Assembly (NCBI RefSeq): GCF_012489685.1
Contig: NC_080043.1
Location: 57,806,289 to 57,870,288, forward strand
Source of the DNA: Lotus japonicus
Taxonomy: Eukaryota; Streptophyta; Magnoliopsida; Fabales; Fabaceae
Direction: 5' to 3'
Length of the DNA: 64,000 nt
Notes under the pieces: generated by a model
What the model saw: only the letters and a program-made list of their open reading frames with translations
What the model was told of the DNA's origin: nothing
The model's database searches: none
Made by a program: the position numbers and the translations under genes
In this document: piece after piece, positions 1 through 11,555 of the stretch
Position numbering within the stretch: position 1 is the first letter of the stretch
How the letters are laid out: each line of letters opens with the position of its first letter

Positions 1-184
1 TTATTATTCTATGATTCAATGCACCGTCTTCTTCGTAACTCACATGCTTTTATGAATTGATAAGTTTTATGCATGGTTTTCTGTTACTTTTTCTCCTTAT
101 AATCTCTGCAATCCTTCTTCTCCATCACATCGCAATTCACTTCACAATCAGTCTTTTCCATCTTCTCTTACTTCTGGTTCAAGA

Positions 185-517
185 ATGACTTCTGTCGAAT
201 CAATTTCTGAACTCAAGACTATGGTATTTGACCAAGTCTTTCCATGGAGCGTTAATCTATCCATTTGTCAGATTTCTGACGCTCTTAAGAAGATTGAAGA
301 TCTTCTTAAGTATTGGCTGACATCCCATCAGACTCACTGTCTTCAGAATCTTCAAGAAGTTCTGAATGACCACCTTCGTCTGACCAATCGCCGGAAGGAC
401 GTTGAAGATCAGCTCCAGGGCATTTGTATGCTTCTGGAATATGAGGAAGATCACAATGAAGCGGATTCAGATGCTGTCCAGGAGAATGCAGCTCTGAAGG
501 AAGAACTGGCTACCTAG
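185..517 (+). CDS. Small conserved ORF between env-like gene and 3' LTR of SIRE copy 1 (110 codons before a stop)
   Basis: The protein is unrecognised. It is acidic and rich in Leu, Glu and Asp, with regularly spaced leucines that suggest helix or coiled coil. It shows no signal peptide, zinc knuckle or catalytic motif. The same frame exists at 15,155-15,571 and 32,809-33,225 (both minus), each 417 bp from ATG to a final TAG. Here the frame is cut at 515-517, where another copy has CAG, and again by TGA at 581-583, where another copy has CGA. The segment lies downstream of the env-like gene and upstream of the polypurine tract. Its function is unknown; it could be a separate accessory ORF or a former C-terminal part of the env-like product. 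Confidence 0.6.
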   Translation: MTSVESISELKTMVFDQVFPWSVNLSICQISDALKKIEDLLKYWLTSHQTHCLQNLQEVLNDHLRLTNRRKDVEDQLQGICMLLEYEEDHNEADSDAVQENAALKEELAT

Positions 518-1203
518 TTAGCCTCAATTGATCAGGACATACGTCCCCTGCACCTTCAGCTTCTCTCCATGAAGAATTCTTGAGCTTTCCTATGTATCTA
601 GGATTAGTTTTCTTCATTCCTCTCTATCCTCTGTACTCTTTCTCCGTTCAGTATTAATAACACATCTTCTTGTTATTGTTATTGTTGATTGTTTTTCACT
701 CTTTTTGATTATGACAAAAAGGGGGAGTACATAAAAATGGTTTTGATAAAATTTTTTATAAAACCTGTAGAGGAGAATAAGTATGATTACTTATAGCACA
801 TAGATATTGTCAAGTGTCTCAATTAAGGAATACATTTTGTTCATGTTCTGAACTAATATGCTTCTGACGCATTATTCCAATTATATCTGGACAAGCTCTA
901 TGTTTTTATGTGATCTACGCAAAGTTTTGAACCATCACTTCTGATGAGTTTACATCCTTATTCGCGTATCTTCTGATCACATCATCGAGACTCCGAATCT
1001 AGACTATTCATTATCTCATCAAGTCATAGATTCAGGGGGAGTCAGGGGGAGAATCCAACTCAGAATCAGGTGCTATCCCAGATTCAGAAAGAGCATTACT
1101 AACCGTTACACAATGATAAGTTTAATTTCTGATCTCTTCTCCCTTGTGTATTCAGTTTATTGTTTAAAAATTGTTCATCAAAATACTTGTTTTGTCATCA
1201 TCA

Positions 1204-1215
1204 AAAAGGGGGAGA
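1204..1215 (+). other. Polypurine tract of SIRE copy 1
   Basis: The purine run aaaaagggggaga lies directly before the 3' LTR, where plus-strand DNA priming occurs in reverse transcription. A near-identical run (aaaaagggggagt) is at about 715-727, and shorter aggggga runs occur at 1,033-1,052. Repeated polypurine tracts upstream of the true one are a known Sirevirus trait. Confidence 0.8.
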
Positions 1216-1879
1216 TTGTAAGATCAAGTTTTGATCAGTGGTTGCATCTCTTTATTTTGATGATTACAATTAAGGTTTGTGATGATGAACAATTGTGGTA
1301 CCCTAACGTTTGTCTTCTTAGTTGTGACAAACGGGTTCTGATTCTGACCCAAGACTATCTATTCAGAAGAAGAAGAACCAAGGGATACTAAAAATAGAGC
1401 TCTAAAGCGTACCATGTTCGTTCAGAACAGTGGCAAATCCTTCAGAAGTTCTGAAGATACAAGCTCTCAAGAGGTTCTGAAGAACCGGAGTCAGAAGTTC
1501 TAAAGACCAGATGTTCCAGTGGAACGGTCCAGAAGCAGAAGACTCAAGTTCTGAAGACCGGCAAGAAGTTGGTTCTGAAGACCCAAGCTATTCTAGCTCT
1601 GACGTTCAGAAGTTTTGAGGAACTTGTTCAGAAGCAGAAGTTGCAAGGTCAGAAGAATCCTAGCTTCAATCTGACGAGGATAAGAAGCTTCACCAACGTT
1701 CATCTGAAGCCTTCAGATCTCAAGTCAACTGGTGAAAGGACAGGTCGCTATCATAGTACAATATCGTACAAGTCTCAGTCTGTCCACCACCTACCTCGTG
1801 CAGCCTTGCAGTCTAATTTTACAAGATTGCCACTCCAACGGATAAAACCCTAGCAACGGCTACATCACAAGTCTTGGAG

Positions 1880-1887
1880 TATATAAA
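1880..1887 (+). promoter_or_regulatory. TATA box in SIRE LTR
   Basis: TATATAAA sits in a block conserved in every SIRE LTR of the window (minus-strand equivalents near 13,839-13,846, 31,493-31,500, 46,251-46,258 and 53,487-53,494). It is about 660 bp into the LTR, a plausible position for the element promoter. The start of transcription cannot be placed from sequence alone. Confidence 0.6.
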
Positions 1888-2200
1888 GGCTGAAGAAAAA
1901 AGAAAGAGGTTAAGAAACTTTGCTGAAATTATTCAACTCATACGAACCAATCTCTTAGCATTATTTCTTCACTGTTCTTAAACATCTGAGTTTACTATTA
2001 GCTTTTTAGAAGCACTCATTGTAAACCCGAAACTTTTTACACTACATTGTAAAGTTCATTAAAAGACCAAGGTTGGTCGGATCTTAAGTGGACTGAATCA
2101 AGGTTGATTCAGTGTTTAGCTAGTCTTAAGAGGATCGGTAGATCAGCTTCTTAAGAGGATACTAGTGAGAAAATCAGTGTATTGTTAGTCACTTGGCAGG

Positions 2201-3445
2201 TGACGAACGCACTGTCGCGGGTGCGTGTCAAAGTATTTTTGCTTGAATGCAGTACAAGGTGTTAACACCAGGATCGTTCTCACAAGGACTTGATAAATTA
2301 TTAATTAATATTAGAGTAAAACAAAAAAAACCTAAAAGGGGGTTGATTGATTGGATTGAAAAGTAACAAAGCAATAACTAAATAGACTAGACAGAAGAGA
2401 GAAAGCGTTAGTCATCGGATTATAACATTCAAGTGCAACAAACCTTCATTGGTTACAAAAGATTAATTCTTCCTTATCAATTCCCGAATTCGTGAGAGTT
2501 GATTAACTAAGCGAAAATCAATTCACAGTTTCCTAAACTAAGCGATTAAGAAACAGTTACGAAGTAACATGAACTAAGCGAACATGCATCAACTCTTATT
2601 TCTAAAACTACGGAATTAAGCAAACCCTAGATCAGAAATAGAGATGAAGAGAATTAATAAAGAAGAAATTTGCATTAAGTATAGAACCTCAAGTTTGCAA
2701 ACACAAGAATATTAAAAATCCTAAGACTAACTATGGAGTTTAGCAACTCATACTAGAAAAGATGGAGAGAGATATTAGGAGAAGGTGGAGGAGGTGATGT
2801 GGTGTAATGGTGAGGTGGTGAGGTCTAACAAAAGCCTAAACTCACTTATTTATACTAATAAATAAACTTGTTCATCAAGTAACAATCTTTGTTATCTAAA
2901 TCTTTTCTAAATCTTCACAAAATCGGGCCCACATAAAGGAGTAAGCTGCTGAACAATCAGGCATTCGCGGGTCCCACAAGAAGTCTGAATCTTCAATTGA
3001 GGTAAACATGAGAGTTGTAGATCTTTAAGTCAGCTTCACGGGCCTTCAATCGGATCCTAATTCGGAGTTCTGTAGCCCAAGATATGATCATTTTAGTGCA
3101 GACTGTTCCAGACTCGCAGGATTAGCGACAGCAACTTTGCAAGGACATTCTGACCAAGTTAGAGGCTGATTCTTGAATTATGCTTAACATGAAAGTTGTA
3201 GAGCTTCGAGTTAGCTTTCCAACGACATATTATTCGCCCAATTTGGATATTTGTAGCTCCAGATTCAACCTGTTCTAGAAAAACAGTCATAGAAACTAAA
3301 AGTGTAGAATTAAGCACTTTTCCATGAATAATCCAAATAAGCACTAATGGTCAAAACATGGCTAAGTCATAACAATTAAGCACAAAAATGTATATAATGA
3401 AGCTTAGAAAGACACACGTAAAGTGCATCAATTATGCGCTTATCA
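2201..3445 (-). mobile_element. Solo LTR (1,245 bp) inside SIRE LTR
   Basis: Read on the minus strand the segment starts TGATAAGCGCATAATTG and ends GTGCGTTCGTCA, with TG...CA ends. Perfect 5-bp duplications (gcagg) flank it at 2,196-2,200 and 3,446-3,450. They reconstitute the uninterrupted LTR sequence seen in the other SIRE copies. No internal domain or second LTR is present, so it is a solo LTR. A Ty3/gypsy origin is likely but not proven. Confidence 0.9.
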
Positions 3446-3707
3446 GCAGGTAGCAAAGTGCAGTTGTAACACTCATTGATTTTAGTGAATTGCCTTCATC
3501 AGAAGAAGAAAGAAATCACCTTCACAGGTGGACTGGATTAGCTTGAGCTTTAATCTCAAGTGAACCAGGATAAAATACTTGTGTGCTTTACTTCTTATCC
3601 TTCAGCACTTAGTTCTTATCTTTGAGTTTTCAAAAAGTTACAAAAGTATATCATTTGTTCAAAAACTCTATTCAAACCCCCCCTTTCTAGTGTTTTTCGC
3701 ACCTTCA

Positions 3708-6634
3708 TAAACGACAGTAATAACAAATAGCATGCATCAAATAGGATTAACAATTATCAATCACACTCAGCAACTAAGTCAGTATGCATGTTGCATGAAA
3801 TGCAGATGACGGTTAACCCAGTTAACCAAATGCATTCCGGAAATGATGGACATCAACGGATCAGCCCTAGCACCAGCCACGGTGGGACCATTTCGGCCCG
3901 CGTGCCTCTTATACCAACAACAACGGTAGTCAGATCAGCATAAAACCCGAAGGCCTGCCATTTCGGTCTGCTACTAAGAGTCGCCTAATAGCGCTCTTAC
4001 GCGGAAATCCGGGTCTTATGACCATTTTGGAATCCACCGAGGTCCGAAGTCCGTCTCGTGTTAATACCTCATTAATGGTGCATGAATGCGAAATGATTAG
4101 CCAAACAACGTCTCCGACCTCACTCGACACGTCGCCACGTGTTCTAGCTAAATTAATGTCTCTAAAAGCTTACCCTAAGGTAAAGTCGATTCTGCGACAA
4201 AAGACACTTCTTTACAATAACACATTCTCTCATGATGATCTCCAAATCATCCGACTCATCTTCATCCGATGGTTAAAACTGCTCAACGAGCAAAGAGTAT
4301 CGACATACTCGGAAACTACCCGTTTCCCGGGCTTATCTCTCAGATAGCCCAACAACACAACTGCTTCTTGAACACAAGAGTATCAACATACTCAAAACTT
4401 ATCAATTTTCTCACCACTTGGATCCGACGACACTTCTCATTTCCAAAACTAAGATTTGAATCCTAAGCTTCCTTTCGAGTTTGTTATCATTATTTGAAGA
4501 TTTTAGAGGTTGTTTAATGTCTTATGAATTTTCCTTATAAAATAATTTCCATTTAGTCTTATCGCAAATCTTATGAGTTTTCAACATCCCATATTCCCAA
4601 TTAACTCCCCGAGAATGTCTCGATCCACTATAACCATAACAAGGCCCGAATATTCGTTCGTCCTATCAAACTTTTCCCAAAATCTCAAAATAAAATCGGC
4701 ATGACCTGCCCGTTATTCTCACTCCTCAGTATCACAGATATTAGTGAAAAGACATAGTTAAATCAGCACAGTCAACAAACATGTCATATATCAACACATC
4801 CTAGAATAACCACGTAGCACTTAGCATATAAAGCATACATCACACATCCTAGATTAACCACTTAGCACGTACCATGTACTTCAATCTCAAAAACAGTCAG
4901 TAGATGAATCATCTACATTGTCAGCCGAAGCCTCAGAAAACATTTTTCCAGTCAAACACAAACAAGTGCATAAACAGTAAATCAAGTCGAAAGCATCGAC
5001 ACCTAAGCATTAACTAAGGATTCAGTGAGCAGCCCTCACCTGTAGATTCTCCAGGATTCTCCTCGAAAGTTCCTTCACAATGAGCTCCTTGATCTTCAGG
5101 AAATTCTTCAAAAGAACCTTTAGAGTAAAACCATAGAATTCCATCAAAAACTATCAAAAACTCAGTAATCAATACTCACTAAGGTTACACGAAGTAGCAT
5201 ATACTCCGAGGTACGATAATCTAGCGCGAAAGGACAAGTTTTCGAAAAAGAAATTTCTTCCTCCTCCTAGGGTAGTCTCGGCCACTATTGGTAATTAGGT
5301 GGGTCGATTTTTCTTCGATCAAACTTGGTTCCTAGGTTATTATTAGTCGTAACTAAGGGTATTCTAAACTCAAAAAAAGTATCGGATCGAAAACTGTCGC
5401 AGGGGTATTTTGGTCAATATTTTTAGCTCAGAATTTCAAAACTGAAATTTCGAAAAATAAATTGGATGGGGACGTCACCAACGACGTTTATGACAACTAA
5501 TCCTACTAGCACTAAGCTAAGGCGATAGTTGTCAGCCCAAAGGACGAAACTCTGTCCCAAAATGGGTATTTGAAGTAGAATTGAAACTCGACGGTAGTTT
5601 TTCGAGAATCGGCGCAATATTATTAGCTAAACATGCTCTTGGGCACGTAGGGAAGATGTTTAGATAGAAAAATGAAGTTATCTGGATAGTTTTGCAAAAA
5701 CCTCAAAACTAGGAGCACAGAAAGACATAGTGAAAAGCTACGGAAAAGACGATCAGAGGTAAGGATTAACGACTATACCTCGATACCTTCAAGTAGCAAC
5801 TGTTGAATCAACGATCAAGCAAGAAATGAAGAAAATCTCTTCTCCTCCTCCTCTTGTGAAGCTCGCGGGTTTTGGGAGAGAAAATGGTGAAGTTTAGCCA
5901 TTTTTTCTCATTTTCTTGCTATATATAGAGGTTGGAAAAACGCGGGAAAATGAAAGTTTCGCGATTCCGATTTTTCCGGCTTCATTCTCCATGAAATCTA
6001 AGATAGGTTTTGGCGACATAATTCCAAAACTCAAAAGAGGTTTCCTTGTATTTTAGGTGACTAATGCAAAGTCGGTGTAAAACTATTTTACCCGATAAGT
6101 TACTTTTTGCATTGAATGTCGGAAGAGAAAACTTCCTTCTGAAGAAAGATTGAAAACATCAAGAGAAATGTGTGTACGCGTGTGGAATCTTCATTTGAAG
6201 CTCCGAATAGAAAAAGTCTTCATTGTCGGTTGATTTTAGGGTTTCGAACTATCAGGGTTTTAGTTTCGGCAAACTTCCGAGAATTGGAATCGGACGTTCG
6301 TAGATTCTAGGGTTTTGCCTCAAAACGATTGTCGTATAAGGAATAAGAGAAGTTCTAACATTTCTCTGAAGATTTTTGGAATTAGTTTCCATCGTGTCTT
6401 AAAGTGTAAATTAGCTATTTACTAGCGTTTTTGCCCTAGGTTTAAGCGTATATCGATCGTGGTATAACTTTTATCGACCTTGATGCAATCCTTAGACTTT
6501 TCCTGAACTTTCTCCTTCACAAATTTATTCCTTTCGATAAACTCTTGTTCAGGTTTTCCTTCACGATACATCAAGCCTAATCGTGAATAGGAATTTTATT
6601 CACTTGGTATAATCTTAAAAACTTGGGTCTTACA
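3708..6634 (-). mobile_element. Partial long LTR of a Ty3/gypsy-type family (first 2.9 kb)
   Basis: Read on the minus strand this starts TGTAAGACCCAAGTTTTTAA at 6,634 and is colinear, with moderate divergence, to the first ~2.9 kb of the 4,033-bp solo LTR at 33,830-37,862. Shared blocks include a TATATATAG box (minus, near 5,920-5,928), an exon-like leader after it, and a GCTTCGGCTG block (near 4,925). It inserted in the RNase H part of the copia gene to its right; SIRE copy 1 then inserted at its left edge. The rest lies off the window. Chromovirus (Tekay-like) or Tat affiliation is a guess from LTR length and TGTAA ends. Confidence 0.8.
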
Positions 6635-9600
6635 GCCAACATGATTCAGAAACCACATTAGCGACGCCTCGGTACTCAGCCTCAGCACTAGATCGAGAAA
6701 GCGTGGGTTGTCTCTTGGACGACCAGGAAATGAGGTTGTCGCCAAGAAACACACAGTAGCCAGAAGTAGACCGACGAGTGTCGGACATCCACCCCAATCT
6801 GCATCGGTGTATGAAATAAGCTTCTCGATAGGAGAAGGATAGAGATGCAAGCCAAACTGTAAGGTGCCCCGAACATAACGCAGGATGCGCTTCAGTGCAA
6901 GCATATGCTCGGTGCGGGGGGCATGCATGTGAAGGCACACCTGCTGAACAGCATAAGAGATGTCAGGACGGGTAAATGTGAGATACTGTAAAGCCCCAGC
7001 AAGACTCCGATATAAAGTAGGGTCATCACACGGAGTACCAGCAGAAGTACTGAGTTTCTGCTTGGTGTCAACTGGAGTGGCAGAAGGATTGCACAAGGTC
7101 ATACCGGCTCGAGCAATAATGTCACGTGCATATGTTCTCTGACTGAGAAAAAGTCCACCTGCATGTCTGGTGACAGCAATGCCCAAGAAATAACTCAACG
7201 GTCCCAGATCCTTCATAGCAAACTCAGAGGCAAGAAGAGCCATGATAGATTTGCGAAGGTCATGAGAAGAGCTGATGAGTATGATGTCATCAACATAAAG
7301 CAGGAGGTAAGCCATGTCAGAGCCTCGTCTGTAGATGAAAAGAGAGTGATCAGAGGTGCTATGCTGAAACCCAATGGTGGAGACATAATCTGCAAAATGT
7401 TGGTACCAAGCGCGAGGCGCTTGCTTCAACCCATAAAGAGATTTCCGCAGGCGACACACATAATCAGGATGAATACGGTCACGGAAACCCAATGGCTGAT
7501 GCATATAAACTGTCTCATGTAGATCACCATGGAGGAAGGCATTCTGAACATCTAGTTGGTGAATGGGCCAAGACCTGGAGAGGGCAATGGTGAGAACTGT
7601 GCGAATGGTCGCTGGTTTCACCACATGACTGAAAGTCTCATCACAATCAACACCTGCAATCTGTGACCTGCCATCACCTACAAGACGAGCTTTATAATGC
7701 TCAAAACAACCATTAGCTTTCGTCTTATGACGAAAAATCCACATGCAGCGAATGATATTAACATCACGAGGACGAGGTACCAGATCCCAAGTATTATTTC
7801 TAATTAAAGCATCAAATTCAGACTGCACGGCGGATTTCCAATTTGGGTCTGACAGAGCTAGCTTCGGGTTTTTGGGAAGAGGTGAGATGGTGGGATCATC
7901 AATGGTGACAGAAAGGTTGAAGAGCTTTCTGGGTTTGTAGATACCTCGCATGCTGCGAGTGGCCATGGTACGGATAGGGGGTACAGGTAGAGTCGGAAAA
8001 GGTGGTGAAGGAGAGGGTGGTAGGGAGTCAGAAGAGGAGGAAGAGGGCGTATGAGGTGGGGGTGTGGTCACGGGAGAAGGGACTGCAGGAGTAGGGCTAG
8101 GCGCATGTAAGGTGGATGGATGAGTCCACTGGTGAAGAAAAGAGGGATGTATAGTATCGGAGAAGCAGTCATATGTGGAGGGAGGATGGGTAGGCATGGT
8201 GGCAAAGGGAAACTGAGTCTCATCAAAGATGACATGTCGGGAGATAATGATTTTTCTGTGCGACAAATCAAAACACTTATAACCTCTGTGATGAAGTGGG
8301 TACCCTAGGAAGACACACGGGGAGGAGCGGGGTTGTAATTTGTTAATGGTAGTGGAAGGAACTAAAGGGTAACAAAGACAACCAAAAACTCGCAGATGTG
8401 TGTAAGACGGGTCACGACGATACAGAAGTTGAGTGGGAGAGAGATTAGACAGAGATTTCCGAGGAATGATATTAAGGAGATATGTAGCCATTTGAAGGGC
8501 ATGATGCCAAAAAGACGGAGGAACAGACGCATGAGCGAGAAGAGTACGAATCATGTTGTTAATGGTGCGTATTTTGCGCTCCGCCTTACCATTTTGAGAT
8601 GATGTATGCGGGCAGGAGAAGCGAAAAATAAGACCATTAGCAGCACAATAATCATGAAAAGATTTATTGTCAAATTCTCGCCCATTATCACATTGAAGGC
8701 ATTTTACAGATTGAGAAAAATGTGTGCGGATTTGATTTGACAGAGAGGTGAACATTTCAAGAACTTGAGATTTATTACTTAAAGGAAACGTCCACAAGAA
8801 ATCTGTAAAGTCATCCAAAAATAAAACATAGTACCGATGACCGGCAGAAGATAAAACAGGCGAAGTCCATAAGTCACTGTGTAAAATGTCAAAAGGCATC
8901 ACAGTAACATTATTAGAAGACACAAATGGCAACCTAACATGTTTGCCAAACACACAAGACTCACAAATGGTGCTAGAATTAAAATGCTCATAACTAATGA
9001 ACTTATTACTACGAAGAGAGTGTAAAGCAGAAGATATGGGATGACCAAGACGACTGTGCCAGAGACTCTGAGCTAGACCAGCAAATGGAAAGGACGGAGT
9101 GACTGGGTATAGGTCGCCAAAACTGTTACATCTCATGAATGGAATCCCCGTCTGAAAATCATTAACCGAGAAGCCAAATGGGTCAAAACAAACAGAAACA
9201 TTGTTATCAGTAGTAAGTTGTCGCACAGAAATCAAGTTTTTAACAATTTGTGGTGTGTGCAAGACATGGGAAAGAGTTAAAGGCTTGTGTTTTTGGGAGG
9301 TGGGTAGGGTGGTGTGTCCAGAACCCTGAATTGGAATACCCTGTCCGCTACCGACATACAATTTCTGATTAAGATGACTCAAATTAGAATAAGACGTGAG
9401 ATTACCTTGTGAAGCTGCTACATGAGATGATGCTCCTGTGTCCATATACCATGTGCTGTCGGGAGGAGCAAGCGTCATAGTGTGCATGGCAGTGGCAATG
9501 TCAGTGGGCACGGGTGAGGCCGAAGCAGCATAAGCCTGAGGACGCTGGCCCAGAATGCCTGGTTGGCGTGGAGGAGCAGAGGGACGAGTCCACTGAGAGG

Positions 9601-10633
9601 TTGGGTATGGGCACGGAGGCACAGCCCATGGAGGCAGGGCCCATCCCCAATGCTGGTACGGGAAGTACTGTGGCTGAGGTGGCATCGGAGGAGAGGAGCC
9701 CTGAGAGGTGCCACGGTGGGATCCGCCACCGTTTCCGCGATTCCCACCACGACCCTTAGAATTGTGGGAACGAGAACGGTTGGAGGACCGACGATCAGTG
9801 CTCTGGGAGGAGACATCAGAGGCACGCGACTGAGTAGCAACATAGGCAGTATGAGGCTCAACAGGCTTCATCTTAGCCAAACCTGCTTCCTCTAGGGTAA
9901 GCATGGAGCGAGCATGATGAAAAGTGGAAAGCGGATTGCTCTGGCGGATCAATGTTGCAACGCCCTTGTAGGCATCGGTTAGACCAGAAATAAGCTGCAA
10001 AACGAGACGGTGATTGTTCACAGGAGCACCCACATCCCGGAGCTGGTCAGAAAGCGTCTTCAGACGCTGACAGTAAGTAGTGACATTTGGAAAGGTCTCC
10101 ATACGGACACTAGAGAATTCCTGCTCCAATGCAACTGCACGCGCATTCTGATTGTCATGGAAGATATCAGCCAAACGCTCCCAAGCGGCCAAAGCTGTGG
10201 AATTGGGTTCCATGACTGTGGACAGCAAATCAAGGGAAATGGTGGAATAGATCCACTGCAGGACGATGGAATCCAAAGTAGCCCACTGATCATAGGTGGG
10301 GTCCGTGACGACTGGTGGTGGTTTGTCTGTGGATGTAACAATATGATGTAGAACCCGATGAGAACGGGCATGAATGCGAAAAAGTTCCGCCCACGTGCCA
10401 TAGCGATCAGTTTCCATATCAAGGACAAGAGGAATGTGATTCTTAATGTTGGAAACGACAAGAGCAGGATGAAAATCCGCCTTGGCAGGCGTTGGAGTAG
10501 GTGGGGCAAGATCGGCCTTGGGAGGAGGAGGAGTCGCATTGCTACCGTCATCGGAGGTGGAAGACATGCTGCTGTTTTTTTTTTGTAAGAACTTGGGCCT
10601 GCCTGTCGGTTGAACCGGGTCTGGGCGGTTCAA
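6635..10633 (-). pseudogene. gag-pol: Copia gag-pol polyprotein (Ale-type), frameshifted and truncated
   Basis: The polyprotein encodes Gag, protease, integrase, reverse transcriptase and RNase H. Gag (about residues 1-320) has a UBN2-like core and a basic Gly/Arg/Ser-rich tail in place of a zinc knuckle. Protease has the active site [10 protein letters not shown] (~390). Next come the HHCC zinc finger (LWHSRLGH...CESC) and an integrase core with conserved D, D and E (including QNGKAERK). RT carries YVDDIIL, and RNase H begins SYTDADWGG. The main frame is open for 1,345 codons, but a frameshift near 6,790 moves the RNase H end ([13 protein letters not shown]) into another frame. The gene stops where the gypsy LTR begins at 6,634. 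The ATG at 10,633 precedes a Pro-rich start; an internal Met about 23 codons on could also serve. Confidence 0.9.
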
Positions 10634-11184
10634 CCGGGTTAGTCAAACCGGGTTGAAGGCTGGGCGAACTGGGGTGGACTTGATCCACTAACTACCGGGT
10701 CGGGTTGCTGGTTGTGGGTTCTTCACAACAAACGTGAAGAAGACAGAGCTTGGAGGGGAGGAGGGGCGGCTTAGAGGCAGCGGGCTGGCGGCGCGGGCTG
10801 CACCTGGTTGTGCGGCGGCGCGGCGGAGGAACCATGGCAGAGGAGGAGACGCGCGAGATCTGGAGAGCTAGGCGCCGGGTAGATCTGCACAGGGAGAGAG
10901 AGCTGGGCGGTTCAACCGGGTTAGTCAAACCGGGTTGAAGGCTGGGCGAACCGGGGTGGACTTGATCCACTAACTACCGGGTCGGGTTGCTGGTTGTGGG
11001 TTCTTCACAACAAACGTGAAGAAGACAGAGCTTGGAGGGGAGGAGGGGCGGCTTGGAGGCAGCGGGCTGGCGGCGCGGGCTGCACCTGGTTGTGCGGCGG
11101 CGCGGCGGAGGAACCATGGCAGAGGAGGAGACGCGCGAGATCTGGAGAGCTAGGCGCCGGGTAGATCTGCACAGGGAGAGAGAG
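10621..11184. repeat. 282-bp tandem duplication in the copia leader
   Basis: Two head-to-tail copies, 10,621-10,902 and 10,903-11,184, differ at only two positions that I could find (gaact/gaacc and cttag/cttgg). The sequence is GC-rich and lies between the primer-binding site and gag. Minus-strand reading frames across it are low-complexity (Pro, Ser, Arg) and probably not coding. The near-identity indicates a recent duplication. Confidence 0.9.
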
Positions 11185-11396
11185 CAGCAGTGAGGGAGAG
11201 AAGGGTCCAGCGGCGGCGGTGGTGCTGAAAGGGAGAGCACAGGCGGCGGCGGCTGGGCGAGCGAGGAGAGGGCGCGAACGGCGGCGGCGGTGCTAGAGTT
11301 GTGCACGGCGGCGGCTGGCGAAGGAGGCAGCGGTGGCAGTGCAAGGAAGGATGCACGGCGACGGCTGTGGCGGAAAAATAAGGGAGGATCTTGATA

Positions 11397-11408
11397 AATC
11401 TGATACCA
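11397..11408 (-). other. Primer-binding site (initiator tRNA-Met)
   Basis: On the minus strand TGGTATCAGATT follows the LTR end (…TTACA) directly. It matches the 3' end of plant initiator tRNA-Met, the usual copia primer. Confidence 0.85.
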
Positions 11409-11555
11409 TGTAAGATAATTTCAATGGGTGATTTTCATTGATAAAATGCATTGTATATATAGATACAATAGAGTTGACCTAGGCTAGTAATTACAGAGAA
11501 ATCTAAGCCTAATTACAGGAAAATCATAATGACATAATATTCTATCAATATGTCA
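11409..11555 (-). repeat. 5' LTR (147 bp) of Ale-type copia
   Basis: On the minus strand it begins TGACATATTGATAG and ends ATTATCTTACA. A TATATATAC stretch around 11,453-11,462 is a candidate TATA box. The primer-binding site adjoins it. Confidence 0.85.

Larger units (their letters stand above)
1..3707 (+). mobile_element. SIRE-type Ty1/copia element (copy 1), 3' portion only
   Basis: This is the 3' end of a Sirevirus-like copia retrotransposon whose 5' part lies off the left edge. It holds a small ORF, a non-coding stretch with repeated polypurine tracts, and a 3' LTR. The same order appears in reverse at 13,262-16,900 and 30,924-46,906. It is inserted in a gypsy-type LTR: sequence resuming at 3,708 aligns with the reverse complement of the solo LTR at 33,830-37,862. 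The five bases after the LTR (taaac, 3,708-3,712) would be one copy of the target duplication; the other copy is out of view. Confidence 0.9.
1217..3707 (+). repeat. 3' LTR of SIRE copy 1, interrupted by a solo LTR
   Basis: The LTR starts TGTAAGATCAAG and ends TTTTTCGCACCTTCA. Removing the nested insertion (2,201-3,445) and one 5-bp duplication leaves 1,241 bp, the same length as the LTR at 30,924-32,164. The stretch at about 1,430-1,640 is crowded with TTCTGA/TCAGAA motifs forming overlapping short palindromes, shared by all SIRE LTRs here. Confidence 0.92.
6635..11555 (-). mobile_element. Ale/Retrofit-type Ty1/copia element, 3' end lost
   Basis: The element reads right to left: a 147-bp LTR (11,409-11,555), a primer-binding site, a leader with a 282-bp tandem duplication, and one long gag-pol frame. 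Very short LTRs, one gag-pol ORF and a Gag without a CCHC zinc knuckle are typical of the Ale/Retrofit lineage. The 3' end, including the tail of RNase H and the 3' LTR, is separated by the gypsy LTR insertion at 6,634 and is not in the window. The flanking bases cataa (11,556-11,560) are one half of the expected target duplication. Confidence 0.85.

Noticed and set aside
1430..1640. Heat-shock elements in the SIRE LTR (GAA/TTC arrays)
   Set aside because: The GAA and TTC blocks are separated by one base, where heat-shock elements need two; the periodicity does not fit.
7163..10588. Several plus-strand and minus-strand frames of 60-163 codons across the copia gene
   Set aside because: They are shadow frames of the long gag-pol frame, with no motifs of their own.
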